A stretch of DNA of 64,000 bases from Spirogloea muscicola (lineage: Eukaryota; Streptophyta; Zygnematophyceae; Spirogloeales; Spirogloeaceae): the NCBI GenBank assembly GCA_009602725.1, contig WELB01000003.1:520517-584516 (forward strand), in the 5' to 3' direction. A program made the position numbers and the translations under genes. The notes beneath the pieces are model-generated. The model had not been told where the DNA came from. It saw only the letters and a list, made by a program, of their open reading frames with translations, and did not search any database. Of the stretch, positions 44,286 through 60,500 are shown piece by piece (position 1 is the stretch's first letter; every line of letters starts with the position of its first letter).

Positions 44286-46397
44286 TCAGACAATGACCTC
44301 GTCTGCATATTGCGGGCTGCCACAGCCATCGGAGAGCTCGTCGCGCAGCGTCCACGTGTCTGTGGCTGCGTCAAAGTCCTGCGCAAATGCAGCGTGATCT
44401 TGAGATGGAGGTAGAGAGTGAAAGGAGGGAAGGAGGTGGGGCAGCGGGCACAGTCTACTGACCGTGGTGAGAACACGGAGGTCTCGGAGGGACGCGAACG
44501 CGGCACTCTCCAGGGGGTCAGTGTGCCATGCGTGCCCACCGTCCTCCGAGTACAGTGGCTCCAGCTCAACCAGCAGCAGGTTCTGGAGGAATGAGTGGCA
44601 TGCCTAGGAGCGTCAGAGGCAACCAGAGCACGACCAATCTGGCCTCCCTCCCTCTTCCCACCTTCCTCTCCATCCGCCCTCCCTCCTTCCGTCCTCCGTC
44701 CCTCAAAGCCCCTCCAAGGCTTGCTGCCAGCAGCCGCGTGGTCTTGGAGCTCACCTCCGGCGACAGCTTGTCACGGTCGCCCCGATCTGCCGGCCCCCGC
44801 ATGGCACATCAAGCCGGCAAGGAGGTGCCACGCTGCAGTGCCATCAGCTCGTCTGGCCCAGCTGAGAAGTCATGGCTCGCCGACATGTGGCCACTGCTGG
44901 AGCAGCCCGCCAATCGGCTCAGGCAGGGTGTGTGGCTCACCAATATTTCGGCCAACGATGAAGCCGACGCCTGTAATTATGGCAACCCAGGGCGCTTGCC
45001 ATGTCAGCACATTAGCTGGTGACCAAACAGCAATAAGGTGGCAGGTCACGAGGACATCAATCTGTTAAGATTTCAATCGAGTAACTAGAGTGATTGGAGG
45101 TCAAGATAGTATAATGAGCGAATTTAGGATTGACAGTTGAGGCCTTGGGCGGCCGCACCTTTAGAGCGACCGTCACCAAGGCGGGCCTGGGCTGCCGCCG
45201 AGAGAGGGTACTCTACAACGTCGCCAGTGTTGGCGAAGCCGTCTGGGTCACCGTTGTCAGAGCCACCGCCGCTGGCACTCACCGCTGCCGAGCGTGCGTC
45301 ACCCTTCCGTGACCTGCGCCGCGATCTTTCATTGAGCCTGGCGCAGCCGCAAACATGGCTGCCAACAACGAGGCACCTATCTTGTCACAGCGGTCCCAAG
45401 CCTCCTCCCAGGCAGCCCGCCCGCCGCTGTCGGCGTGTGCGCCCACCCTGCCAGCCAGGCCCGCCTCGCCGTACTTGTCGTATATGTGCCGCCGCTCGTC
45501 ATCAATCAGCACCTGCAAGCAGCCAATGGTAAGGACGGGCAGCGAGCACTGCTCATGCTGTTTCTCCCTTCTCGTACCTCCCTCCTTCACCATCTCCCTC
45601 CCCCCACAGAAGCTGGCTATCTTATGCTCAGCTCCTCACCCTAACCCCTAAACCCAAAAACATTAACCCTTAATACTCTGTAATGGAAAGCTCTACTGCT
45701 AAGATCTCGGCCTTCAGCATCTGTGCCTCCCAGTGTTCCAACTGGTGCCCTCACTGCATTGGCTCACATGTGTCTGCTTCCTCAGGGCCTCACCTCGTAG
45801 GCCGTGCTGAGATCCACGAACTTGCCCTCCGCCTCCGGCGCCGCATTGACGTCCGGGTGGTACTGCAGCGCCAGCCGCCTGTGCACGCGCTCGCGCAGCC
45901 GGCGGCTCGTTGGCCTCAAACCATAAACCTAGACCTACCCCTTAACCCTAAACCCCTGAACCCTCAACCACTATACCCTAAGCCCTGCACCCAAAGCCGG
46001 GGAATGTTTAAGGCAGTTGTGAGATACAATTTCCAGCAAATATTATTTTGGTTGTTGGGAGTCAGGTTTTGTGCCAGCGCCCGAGACCCAGGACAGCGCC
46101 GCGAGCAAGGGAGCCGCCCCACCTGTATGCCCGCTTGAGCTCCGCGCGGTCTGCGGGAGAGAGGAGCAGGACGGCGGCGGCGGGGGCGGCGTCAGGGAGA
46201 GAAGGAATGTGGCGTGACAGCAGCGAGGAGATGGGTCGGCGCACTCAACCCTAACCCCTAAACCCAACCCTAAATGGCGAAGCGATCCGGCGTAAGGCGG
46301 CCGCCGAGTGCCGGCAATGGGGCTGGGAATGGGGAAGGGGCCCTCGCCTGCAGTCCTCGCCACTTCCAGAAGCGCGTAGAAGTCGCCGACGCCGCCT

Positions 46398-46432
<35 letters not shown>

Positions 46433-46612
46433 GCCGCCGCCGCTGCCGCCGCCGCCGCCATTGTCGTTTGTGGGCCGGCTCGTGGAAGCGTGGAGTGTGT
46501 ATTGAACGATGGAGGGCCTGAGTGGCCAAGTACAAAGGGCAAGCACGCTGCCAGCTGTATGTACATCCCCTGCTGCTAAGCTGGCCCGCTCAGTGACCAC
46601 GAGCAAGCCCAT
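44286..46612 (-). CDS. J-domain (DnaJ/HSP40) protein with plant-type C-terminal region
   Basis: J-proteins stimulate HSP70 ATPase activity. Exons read: 46612-46348, 46150-46123, 45878-45794, 45512 to about 45390, about 45320-45159, 44970-44941, 44786-44755, 44582-44463 and 44378-44286. The N-terminus is Gly-rich ((GGC)n, about 46390-46460), then the J domain: [40 protein letters not shown] with the HPD motif, [20 protein letters not shown]. The downstream region ([75 protein letters not shown]) resembles a plastid-targeted plant family. The exon 1 donor appears to be GC (GCAG then GCGAGG). The exon 4/5 junction at about 45290-45400 is not resolved: the frame moves without a clear intron. The ATG at 46612 is the only in-frame one that does not overlap the M13 exon. 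Confidence 0.82.
45639..46276. repeat. Degenerate telomere-like CCCTAAA repeats inside J-protein introns
   Basis: Three clusters occur: about 45639-45672 (CCCTAACCCCTAAACCC), about 45917-45995 (CTTAACCCTAAACCCCTGAA among variants) and about 46248-46276 (ACCCTAACCCCTAAACCC). All three lie in introns of one gene. They are interspersed with variants (CCTTAA, CCCTGAA), unlike a true telomere. Confidence 0.7.
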
Positions 46613-46647
46613 ATAGGTCGCTAACTGATGCCCGGGGCCCTGCACAG

Positions 46648-49600
46648 ATTTTGGCGGAGAAGGGCCTGGAGACGGTGCGCGAGATCGTGGAGGGCGCCGC
46701 CGAGGGCGCCGCCGCCGGCCAGCCGGCGGCCGCCGAGAAGGCGCGCTGCCTTCCGCCCCCTTGCATGAGAATTTTGACTTAAGGGTCAAATCAGCTTCGG
46801 CCGCTCGGATGGCCGCCGGGCCTGTGCCTCTGCCGCGGACTGCAGTCGGCCCAAGGTTCAGGAATTAGGATCCGGGCTTCAATATTGAATTACTTCCCAA
46901 ATTCCCACACCCCAGTACAGCCCGTTGATTCAAAGCCGCAGCTTTAAAGCGTGCTGAATGGTGCTGACAAAATCCTAGCCTGGGGTTTCGGATCCCTCCT
47001 TTGCGGCGGCGGTACAGGTTGGGGACTTCTACCGCTGCGCCATGGACGTGGAGCGCATCGAGGCCGAGGGCTTGGCGCCGCTGGAGGGCCTCCTGCGCAA
47101 CATCGATGGCGGCGTCACCAGCCGCCCCGCCCTCCTCGCGCTGCTGCACAAGAAGGTGGCTCCTGCTGGCAGTGCCGCCAGAGCAATACCTCCTAAGTCT
47201 CAAACCCTATACTTTCTATCCTAAACCTCGTTTCCTATGTCATCAGCTTCTTAGTGAGCTACTTGATGAAGATGTCAAAGATACATTTAGCCTGGCAGCA
47301 GTAGAGCTGACGACGATCGCGGCTGGCCGGCGGGGCGGCGGCGCTTGCAGCTGTTTGGGCCTGGGTTCTTCGGCCGGCCGCAGCCGCTCTTCTCCATCTC
47401 TGATGGGCCCGACTCCAAGCGCAGCTCCTGGAGCATCCTCCAGCTCAACGCCGACGGCCTCGGCCTGCCCGACCGCGACTACTACTTCGCCGAAGAGAAG
47501 GCCTCCATTCGCGAGCAGTATGCCGCGCACCTCGAGAAGATCTTCAGGCTGCTTGGCGATGACGAGGATGCTGCCAAGGTGCACATTGCTGCTAAATGGG
47601 GTGCAGCAAGCGATTGCCGAGCAGCACGCTCGACGGTATCCAATGCAGAGAATTTTTGAGCCTGACCGAAAGTCAGATGATGAGCTCGGCTATTGAGAAT
47701 TGCTCATGTGCAGGAGAATGCAACAGGTGTGTTTGCCTTTGAGACGGAGCTGGCGCACAACCACCTGACAAAGGTGGAGCGGCGGGACCAGGACCGCGTG
47801 TACAACAAGCGCACGCCGACCGAGCTCGCGGAGCTCAGCCCCAAGTTTGACTTTGCCGCTTACTTCAGGTACTCATGACAGCCTCGGTCTCTCTGCCATA
47901 TACCCACACCCTCGAAGCCATGGGCAGTCCGAGGTGGGATTTCGTATGCTTAGCTCCTTACTTCCTCGCTTCCATGACAATGTGGAAGCAGCTATGTGCT
48001 CAGCTCGACGGCTGGGCCCCTTGGTATTGGCAGGGAGCACGGCATAGACCCGCCAGAGCTCAATGTGGAGCAGCCGGCATATATCTCGGCAATGGGGGAG
48101 GCCGTCAGCGAGCTATCTGATGCAACTTGGTGCGCTTACCTGCGGTGGTTCCTAGTCCGGGGCACGTCGGAGCTGGTGATGTGCAGAGCCCCTCCCACTT
48201 GCCGTACACCCAAGGCCCTTGAAACCCATGGTTGTTTTGTGGATGCTCATTGTGCATTTCCTTGGCTGTGCTTGACCTGTTGGACGTGACACTGCTGAGC
48301 TCAACTTGTATCTGTATTAGACCTCTATAAGTTCTACATGCTGATCATCAAATCTGCTACCTATCGCATGGCGATTCTTATATGTCCTCTATCTGTGCGT
48401 GGCGGTTGCGCAGCTTCCAGACGTCTTCGTGCAAGCAGACTTTGAGTTCTATGGTCAGGTCCTGACGGGGCAGCCCGAGATCAAGCCCCGCTGGAAGCGC
48501 ACCCTCGCTGTGCTCGACAAGGCCCTAGGCGAGGCGGTCGGCGAGATGTACGTCCAGAAGGTGAGGGCCAGCAGCGCCGCTTATCTTGCCCTCACACCAC
48601 AGCTCCCTCATGCTTGACCCTGTTGATTATATCATTTGGTATACAGTCTTCACTGGCAAAGCAGGGCTGTGTCAGGTATTTCCGCCAGAGGCCAAGTCAA
48701 GGGCGATGGCTATCGTGGACTCAGTCACGGACGCGCTCCGGGAGCGGCTTCAGGAGCTGCGGTGGATGACTGAGGAGACTAAGCAGCGGGCACTAGAGAA
48801 GCTGTCCACGTTCCGCGTGAAAATTGGGTACCCCGACAAATTCATTGACTACTCCGACCTCCAGGTGGGCCGACGACATACACTTCTGGCAGAAAAGGAT
48901 GGTGTGTGCGCTGCACTGGGCATCTATGTCCTGTGCAAGCTGATGCAGAAGGGCCTCAAGCACAGCATCGTCACAACCAATGAAAAACACAATGGCCTTG
49001 CCTTACGATGTCTGCACAGCAAAGGATGTTAAGATAGACAGCGCACTCTGGGGAGGGGCGGTGATTGAAAGTCTGTATGGTGCTCAGGTGAAGGGCATGT
49101 CGTACGTGGAGATGGGAATGGCTGGCAGCAGCTTCCACTTGGCGCGATGCCTGGCACGGATCGACAGGCCGGTCGATCGCTCGCGGTGGCTCATGACGCC
49201 GCAGACGGTGAATGCGTACTACCACCCCAAGCTAAACGAGATCGTCTTCCCAGCTGCCATCCTGCAGTTCCCATTTTTCGACCCAACATCAGATGACGCC
49301 GTCAATTACGGCGCCATGGGCACGGTCGTGGGGCATGAGATGACACATGGTGGGCGCTGCCGCGAGAAACTTGTGGGCCATTGGAGATGCACGAGTTGAT
49401 GTCACTGCTGCCATCTATAGCGTGCGACTTTGGGCCATGACAGTTGCACAGAAGAAGCTATGCCCAGTAGTTGCAGTCAACCTCCTGGAATCGTTGTCTT
49501 TGCTGTCCTATTCAAATTGATATGTTGCGCATTCTTTGAATCCCTACTGGTGCAGTATTGGCACCTCACTGTCACCGTGCTGATGTTGCATACTGATGGC

Positions 49601-50698
49601 CCCATCTATGCTCCATACCACAGGTTATGATGACCAAGGGCGCAAATTTGACGCAGAGGTGAGCTCCCAAGCTGAAATTTGAGAGAGAGCGGTTGACAGG
49701 GCTGGGATCGCTAGGCTTGCATTTCGTAGAGCTGCTGAGTTCACGCAGTCCGTTGCTCGACTGTTGATCATCTTGCAATTGCAAGCTTCGTGTGGCTTAT
49801 CAACCTCATTGGTGTGTAGACCTGACGGCCTGTGTAGCACATGGTTGGCAGGGTAACCTCCAGGACTGGTGGCAGCCGGAGGACGCCACTGAGTTCAAGG
49901 GACGTGCAAAGGTGATCCAGGACCAGTTCTCGGCGTACACTGTGCACGGGCACAATGTCAATGGCGACCTGACACAAGGCGAGAACATTGCCGACCTCGG
50001 CGGCGTGAAGCTGGCCTTTGCTGCTTTCCAGAAGTCCAGAAAGGTGCGCATATGAAGTGCTCAATGTGCTTAGAAGATAACTGGATTCTCTAGACGAGGC
50101 CAAAGATGTGCAGGGAATGGTACACGTAGTGGTCCTGACTGTAGAATGTGTGAAAGATACATTGCTTCAATGATACTTAACATACCTCACACCACACTTC
50201 CAGTGATGACAGCCTGCAGTGACTACCCTCTTAGGACCATGTTATCTTGCGTCGTAAGCTGCTGCTGAAGTCAAGCGCGCTGTGCAGGCTTATGGCACGA
50301 TGGAGGTCAACGCGCCAGCCAATGGCAAGGAGGTCGAGGAGGCCGAGGGCAGGAGCTTCACGCCCGAGCAGCGCTTTTTCCTGTCGGTGGCACAGATCTG
50401 GCGTTGCAACACGCGCGAGGCAGAGGCTCTGCGGCGCCTCACAATCGACCCCCATGCCCCTCCACCTTTGCGCTGCAACGGTTAGCCAAGCGCACTAGCC
50501 CATGTCTGGAAGGTCTTGTGCTAGTTGCCATATCAGGGTCACAAAAGCGTCAGAACATCCAGGAGGGATGAGTAACTGGGTTTTGCGGTTGTATGCCCAG
50601 GTCCGCTATCCAACATCGACGACTTTCTGACGGCGTTTGACATCAAGGAGGGCGATCCCATGTACCGCAGCGGAGACCTGCGTGTTGACATCTGGTGA
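46648..50698 (+). CDS. M13-family (neprilysin/PepO-like) zinc metallopeptidase, 5' end not found
   Basis: M13 enzymes cleave short peptides with a HExxH zinc site. Twelve exons join in phase: 46648-46740, 47018-47155, 47351-47578, 47714-47868, 48034-48175, 48414-48560, 48676-48864, 49088-49349, 49624-49658, 49852-50043, 50288-50480 and 50601-50698, about 623 residues. Key stretches: VGDFYRCAMDVERIEAEGLA, LNADGLGLPDRDYYFAEEKA, FYGQVLTGQPEIKPRWKR, VNAYYHPKLNEIVFPAAILQ, NYGAMGTVVGHEMTHG (zinc His pair and catalytic Glu), YDDQGR, GENIADLGG (third ligand Glu and Asp) and the final VDIW. The first visible exon starts at an acceptor, so the N-terminal DDFY-type region is missing; upstream DNA is taken by the divergent J-protein gene. 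The exon 1 donor appears to be GC (AAG then GCGCGC). A small exon before exon 3 may be missing. Confidence 0.92.
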
Positions 50699-51904
50699 TT
50701 GCAATGGCTTCCGTGGCAATGTCATTATCAACGCTTTTAATCCTTGCAATTTAAAGGAGACAGTTGCTCCGTCCATTTACCCTTGATGAGCTTCACCTAT
50801 TTTAGTATTTGCAATCGTGTACATATATGTTGGGAATGCTTGAGCCACAAGAACGGATGTTCTTGTCCTCGCCAACAGCAGTAAGCAATAGCTGGTTGAT
50901 ACAGCCAGACAGCCTTATAAATATTTATACGACTATAAGTACTATCCCCACTTGTATAAGACAGGTGACTACTAGACATGAAGTAGAGAACATGTTGCCC
51001 GCTGCTGGCATCGGGGGCTCTGTTATGGCTGAGATCACACATGGCATCAATCATGGATCAAGCATGAGCTGGCCTGGAAGGTAATTGAGAGGACAATTCT
51101 AAGATCGGAACCTGCACTCTATCTTCCAAGTGGATGAATAGCTCGCAAATCTCAGAGGCTGCAGATGCTTTAGGAGTGTATGTATTATGCGGTAAGGAGG
51201 ATATATAAGTGATCCCAATGATGGGAGACCGTGTTTTACACATTGGTCCGCTGGAGCGGCTTTATTACAGAGGAGCAATGGCAGCTGCAGCTGGTATTGG
51301 CAGGGGTGACAGCGGCTGCAGACGCAGTGGCTGTAATTCCTACGGCAGAAGGCAGCACGAGAGCGGCAGCAGCGCCAGCCCAAGGGCACGGCGGCGTGGG
51401 CGGCAATGGGCACAAGAAGGCGAACCTTTCCCAATACGGCGATGGCTGTGAAAGGCCAGCCCAGATGGTATGGACAAGGTCCCAATGAGCCAGAAGGCGT
51501 CAACCATGCAGCTACGCAAGTGGCTACGTTAAATGGGGCCTCAGTAGATACAACCCCTACCAAACAGCTGCACGTCAACCAGAGGTGCGGTCAGGTCCAC
51601 ATATTTTATGTGGGCTGGCTTTCACCAGTCGCTGGGCCCATATAGCAGACGTGCTGATCACCACGGCAGTGGCGGCCGAGTCCTTGACACTGAGCCGCTA
51701 CTTACGTGGTATGTCTGTCGATCTCAGCGCGGGCAGAGGAGCCCATCGAGTTCCTGCAGCCATAAACTAGCCGTCGCTTTCACGCCATCGCAGCCACAAT
51801 CCTGTCATGGGCCACTGAGGGCAGAGGGCGGCCACCAGCCGTGTGGCCATGCAGCGCCCGCCGCGTTGCTCAGCTCAGCTCTTCGCCCTCAGCCCAATGC
51901 GGCG
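50699..51904. other. Intergenic with a dispersed repeat
   Basis: Module A occurs at about 51438-51490 (GATGGCTGTGAAAGGCCAGC, then TGGACAAGGTCCC). The 5' UTR and promoter of TGS1 probably fill the right part. No other gene was recognised. Confidence 0.5.
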
Positions 51905-56060
<4,156 letters not shown>

Positions 56061-57016
56061 ACATCTATCCCATGGACTCTATCAACTCTCTCTCCTGAGC
56101 ATACACCATTTTTTGCCTTGCTGAACACCACCTGGGGTAATTTGCTCAACTTATAGCAAGGTGTTATACTAGCAAACGATCCAAAGCAACACCAGAGGGA
56201 AGGTCACTATAGGGACTATCAGAGCACCTTTGCTTAGCAATTTCAGCACTCTTGTTTCATAAGCTTGTAGGGCACGCATCAATTGGACGTAATTAGGATA
56301 ATATGTGCCTGTGAGCACAGGAAGAGGAAGTACAAGCAATTACAGCAGCAGAAGCAGTCAGGAGGGAAAGCATTCTGGCGAGCCAAGAAAAGGAAGCAGA
56401 AGCAATTACAGCAGCAGAAGCAGTCAGGAGGGAAAGCTTTCTGGCGAGCCAAGGAAAAGAAGCAGAAAGCCAGGTGGGCAAGATCATTGACCACTTGTAC
56501 AGACGAAACGAAAGCGTGGCCTTTCATCTTTTGAAGTTACTCTAGCTCCTATTCATGAGGCTGATTGGCGTTGTTCCGCAATATCTTTCGTCTGCACTTT
56601 GGACTGCATCCTTGACACACGGGGGTTTGCATTGAAGTATCACTGAGCAGTCGTATTTGAGCAGTCCAGTCAATCTTGACTCTGCTGTCAATAGCACAGG
56701 TTGGCCACTGACAGTCACCAGCTGTCATTCAGACCAAGGTGACCACCAGAACTGCAAAGGCTCTCAGTTCCTCAAAGTGGTGGCTCAACAGAATTCTGAC
56801 CTGGGGGCTACTTAGCAGCAAGTAACCAGCAGACAAGATAATGTTACTGTGACAAAGCCTTTCCAGGCAGCCTTATGAGGATATCACCACTTTCTGTGGC
56901 ATTCTCCTGGAGCTGCTGTCTATGTTGCATAATACAAGTGTCTCAGAAAGGGTGTCTATGAAGTCCACACTGCATACGTGCTGCTTGTCATTCACTATGC
57001 AGTCACGTCCCTTCAA
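56061..57016. other. Intergenic, between TGS1 and the USP gene
   Basis: Convergent 3' ends. It contains the 66-bp tandem duplication annotated separately. No other feature was seen. Confidence 0.5.
56334..56465 (+). repeat. 66-bp tandem duplication, two units, open in frame
   Basis: Two near-identical 66-bp units (starts 56334 and 56400) differ at a few positions. The period is a multiple of three and the plus frame stays open across both, reading a 22-residue repeat QLQQQKQSGGKAFWRAK plus basic residues, within a frame of 83 codons (56283-56534). No ATG-led gene with known homology is evident. It could be a decayed exon or an untranslated duplication. Confidence 0.75.
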
Positions 57017-59613
57017 TCAGACATCCTTTGTCTGCATGGGGTCTGGCTCAGTGACACCAGTATCAGACTTGGGCATCTTGGCCACAACCAGGGGGCAAGG
57101 GCTGTTGTGGGCCAAGTAATCGCTCACACTTCCAAGGAATGTTCTGCACCCAACAAGAGCGTAGGACAGTGTGTAAGAGAGCAACTTGTTTGCTATGCTA
57201 TCACTGCCTTCACTGCTGTTCTCCTGATCCACTTGCTGTACACCCAAAGTAGCCAAATATAATTACCAAAAGCAGCAAGGGAAGACTTAAGCAGCGATGC
57301 AACATCGCTGTCTACCACACGTACCTGGCAACCATGCCCTTATTGTGTGTGCCTACAACAACCAGGTCAGCATTCATGGATACGAGCTCCTGAAGAACTC
57401 GCTCATCGCTGGGGCCAGGCACAACTTTGCCCTCCACCTTGAACTGGTACATCCGCAAGAAAGACCATGAGATCACATTCTTTTCATACAAAAGTCTCCC
57501 TCAGCAGAATGCAATCTGGAAGCAGCAGAGCTCAGCCAACGGCTTATTGACATTGTTCCATGCTTTCCATCTGCCCAAAGTGATGAACACAGTACTCAAG
57601 GTCTATGTCCTTTCAGATTGACATTCACCAGCTGTGTGCACCACCTTTGGTGCTAGGAGGAAACCATCAACTACACCTCAAGAACTCGTGGGCTTGGGAG
57701 TGCAAGCAGATGAGCTCAGGATTGCCTCCATCAAGAAGAGTCGTACTGACCTTGGACTCAGTCTCCTGTGCTCTACGCATGAACAGCTCCACAAGCTTCT
57801 CGCTTGCCTCAAGTGCTGCAACGTCCTCCTTGTTACTGCCATCCACAGGCATATAGACCTCCTCCATTCCAAATTCTCCTGAACAGGAAAGTACATCGTC
57901 TGTTGCCTGCTGCTCTTGCGCTAATTGATGACATGAAAGGTGATGGTCATTCTGAGCTGAAAAATGACAGCAATAGTATGTATAGTATCTCGCATCATTG
58001 CAATGACCAGTCCTATGCTTGCTGCTCACAAAACTTCTTGCAAGGCAAGGTAGTGTGCAAACCCTCAAGGCAGATACCAGACCTGTACCAATTGTTGTGG
58101 TTGCTGAAGTGCCGGGCTCTTGGACGTGCAGGACAACAATTGCGTCCTCTTCTGTAGCTATATTTTGAAGACACCAGGTGAATGCATACAAAGCCTGGGT
58201 GTGCGTGACACGGCAGATACGTAAGGGCTCACAATTTTTACTCTTCACTGATTGCCCGTGACAGAGGACGTACTCCTCTACTTCATTGAGCTCACCAGGC
58301 ATACAGAGGAAGGGCATTGAGAGGCAACTCTGACTTACCTCCTTCGAGTTGTCAACCGCAACAACAATCTTCCTGGGCTTTCCGGCCATATCGACGACGT
58401 CCTGGGCCGTCTTCTCCGCCGAGTGCCTTACGATAATAACGGGCTGCTCGCAGTTATGGAGCACGTAATCGCTAGTGGTCCCCACAAGTGTCCTGGCCAA
58501 CACGTTATAGTAGTATTTGAGCTCTTGTGAGAAACATGTTCAATGAATCAGAAAATTTCTTCCAGATTCTTGATCTGTATACGATGCTTATTCAACAGCA
58601 ACATAGTCGAGTCTTTTCTGCAGCCCTACGCAGCTTCCATTGTGCAGTCCGCAGCCACACCTCTTGAGGAGGCCATGATCTCCAGTTCCAACAATGACGG
58701 CGTCTGCCCCGATTCTGGAGGCCTCGGCCACAATCCAGGAGCCCGAGTCTCCTTTTGTCACCTCACCAGTCGCTGCAATCTGCATATGGCGATACGGCTA
58801 TTTGAGTTGGTCAAGGCTGGCACTGTAAGAGGTCCCAGCTGAACACCAACAAACAATGTAGGCCTCTCGGATGGCTGTAGTTTTACCATTGAACGCACAA
58901 GCAATTACTTGTTAAAAAGGATAACCTCTGCAGCTTGATGCATCTGTACTTACTCATTTCTTATGCGCTTTGAATGCCAGCCCTTACCTTCGCCTGCTCG
59001 CAGAGCTGCAGGTACTTGTTGACAACAGACCTGGATGCATCATCCGCCTTCCTATCCACGGCTTCAGTCTCGACCGGGGCTGTGGTGAGAGGAACCGCAT
59101 ATTCTGCAGGTCGAGAACGGTCGCTGAGAAGAGCAGGACTAATACCAGCTAATGGGCTTCTGAGTCCATCTTCTGAAGGAGACATGTGCAGTAACGCCAG
59201 GCACAGAGGCCATGTACTCGGAGAAACTGCGATATGACGAGATATCGTGGTGCCTGACTGACAATGCAGTCCGGCCAGATAAGCTACATCGCGAGGAACA
59301 TCACAAGAACAGCCTCAGCAGGTATGTCCCGTCCGGTTTGTGGCAAACTGAAAGGTCCTCGGGTGGACAGTTCCTCTGGGAGTGTGGCAAACTAGTGGGG
59401 TTCCGCTGCTAGCTGCAAGCAGTGGCCGGACCAGGAATGACCTCCGGCACTGGCGGCCTCGACGCTGGGGAAGTCGCCGGCGGCGTGCTCCTGGGAGGTG
59501 AGCACCAGGACGTGGTCGTCGGCGCGAAACAGGTTGGTGATGGACCACGTGAAGGCGAAGGCCGAGGCCTCGCTCGCCGTCACGGCTGCCACGAACTTGC
59601 GCCCCGACGCCAT
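57017..59613 (-). CDS. Tandem-domain universal stress protein (two USP folds)
   Basis: USPs are small alpha/beta nucleotide-binding proteins linked to stress. Eight exons join in phase: 59613-59442, 59103-58988, 58779-58661, 58492-58339, 58194 to 58083 or 58089, 57878-57751, 57443-57325 and 57143-57017, about 348 residues. Domain 1 begins GRKFVAAVTASEASAFAFTW and ends GADAVIVGTGDHGLLKR, TLVGTTSDYVLHNCEQPVII. A short linker leads to domain 2: RKIVVAVDNSKE, ALYAFTWCLQNIATEEDAIV, KLVELFMRRAQE, NADLVVVGTHNKGMVAR and TFLGSVSDYLAHNSPCPLVV. Each domain keeps the first Gly, the 9-residue spacing and the final G-S/T of the ATP-loop pattern, but the second Gly is Asp in domain 1 and Asn in domain 2. 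All introns are GT-AG. The exon 5 donor could be either of two GT sites six bases apart. Confidence 0.93.
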
Positions 59614-59984
59614 GGCGGTCGGCTGCGCTCCCGACGCGGCGCGGCTCTTGCGGCGGCTCCTGCGGCGGCACTTGCGGCGGCTCTGGCGGCGGCTCTTGCG
59701 CCGGTTGAGGAGGAACGGAGGCTCGGCTGGGCAGCGCCGGTCGGGACGCCAACCGCCGTTAGCGGCTGATGGATTCCGACGAGTATGGATGATACCTGCC
59801 GCTTTGCAACGACCACTGCCGCCCCCTTCCCAGCCAAGGCCCGATGACAGAAATGATTACTCGTGAGGCCCAATGTGAGGCCTCACATTGCCCGAGGGCA
59901 ACCGTTTTGACAGCTCTGATGACAGAATGTAAGTCATATGAAAAGGGGCGAGTGCTGTGAAAAGAAGTAGTGGCACTCCCCAAT
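59614..59984. other. USP upstream region with GGCGGCTCT-like repeats
   Basis: At about 59645-59705 a short purine/GC repeat encodes PPQEPP-like sequence on the minus strand and Ala/Arg on the plus strand. It probably lies in the USP promoter or 5' UTR. No gene is called. Confidence 0.45.
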
Positions 59985-60065
59985 GGGTGCAATGGCTGTG
60001 AAAAGCCAGCGTCAGAGGAGTTGAAGGTCCGAAGGGCCGAAAAAGCGCAGAAATTATCACCAGGC
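59985..60065 (+). repeat. Dispersed repeat module A, copy at 60.0 kb
   Basis: It contains ATGGCTGTGAAAAGCCAGC, then GAAGGTCCGAAGGGCCGAAA and AAGCGCAG, the same order as the copy at 17.8 kb. Confidence 0.6.
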
Positions 60066-60289
60066 CATGCTCCTCATTGTTGCACCTTTGTGTTGGTGCT
60101 TCCTTTTGTGGTACCTCCGGTGCCTGTGCGTGGAGCCGGGCGACACGTGGCGTGCCTTTCTTGTACCACTTGGCGTCCGCCATCTGGCATAAGGTTTTTG
60201 TTAAGTTTCACAGCCCTTGCCCCCGCTAGGAGTGCCACTTCTTGTTTTGTTAAGTGGCTGGCTTTCAATCTTGCGCTTCCTGGCCCCTT

Positions 60290-60500
60290 CGTGACCTGTT
60301 CCGCAGGTGGGGCGAGCAGGCCGATTTCAAAGCGGGTCGCTACGCAGGCGTTTCGCATGCTCCTGTCCATCACCCTCCAGCGGTCCATGGCCCAAGCCTT
60401 GCATCTGCGTGCTGGCCGTGCTCTAGCGGCAGCCTCTGGCTTTGGTCAAGGGATTGCTTTTTGGCTTCCGTGGTGGTGGTGGTTTGGCGCCTCAGTATAG
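60290..60500 (+). mobile_element. Second retroelement-type C-terminal remnant
   Basis: A short plus-strand frame ending at a TAG reads LLSITLQRSMAQALHLRAGR then ALAAASGFGQG, resembling the end of the 17954-18406 frame. Sequence before it does not align obviously, so it is a shorter or more decayed copy. It is flanked by module A on the left (plus orientation) and modules A/B on the right (reverse orientation). Confidence 0.4.

Noticed and set aside
49430-49630. Plus-strand 66-codon hydrophobic frame within the M13 gene
   Set aside because: It lies in the intron between the HEMTHG and YDDQGR exons, which join in phase.
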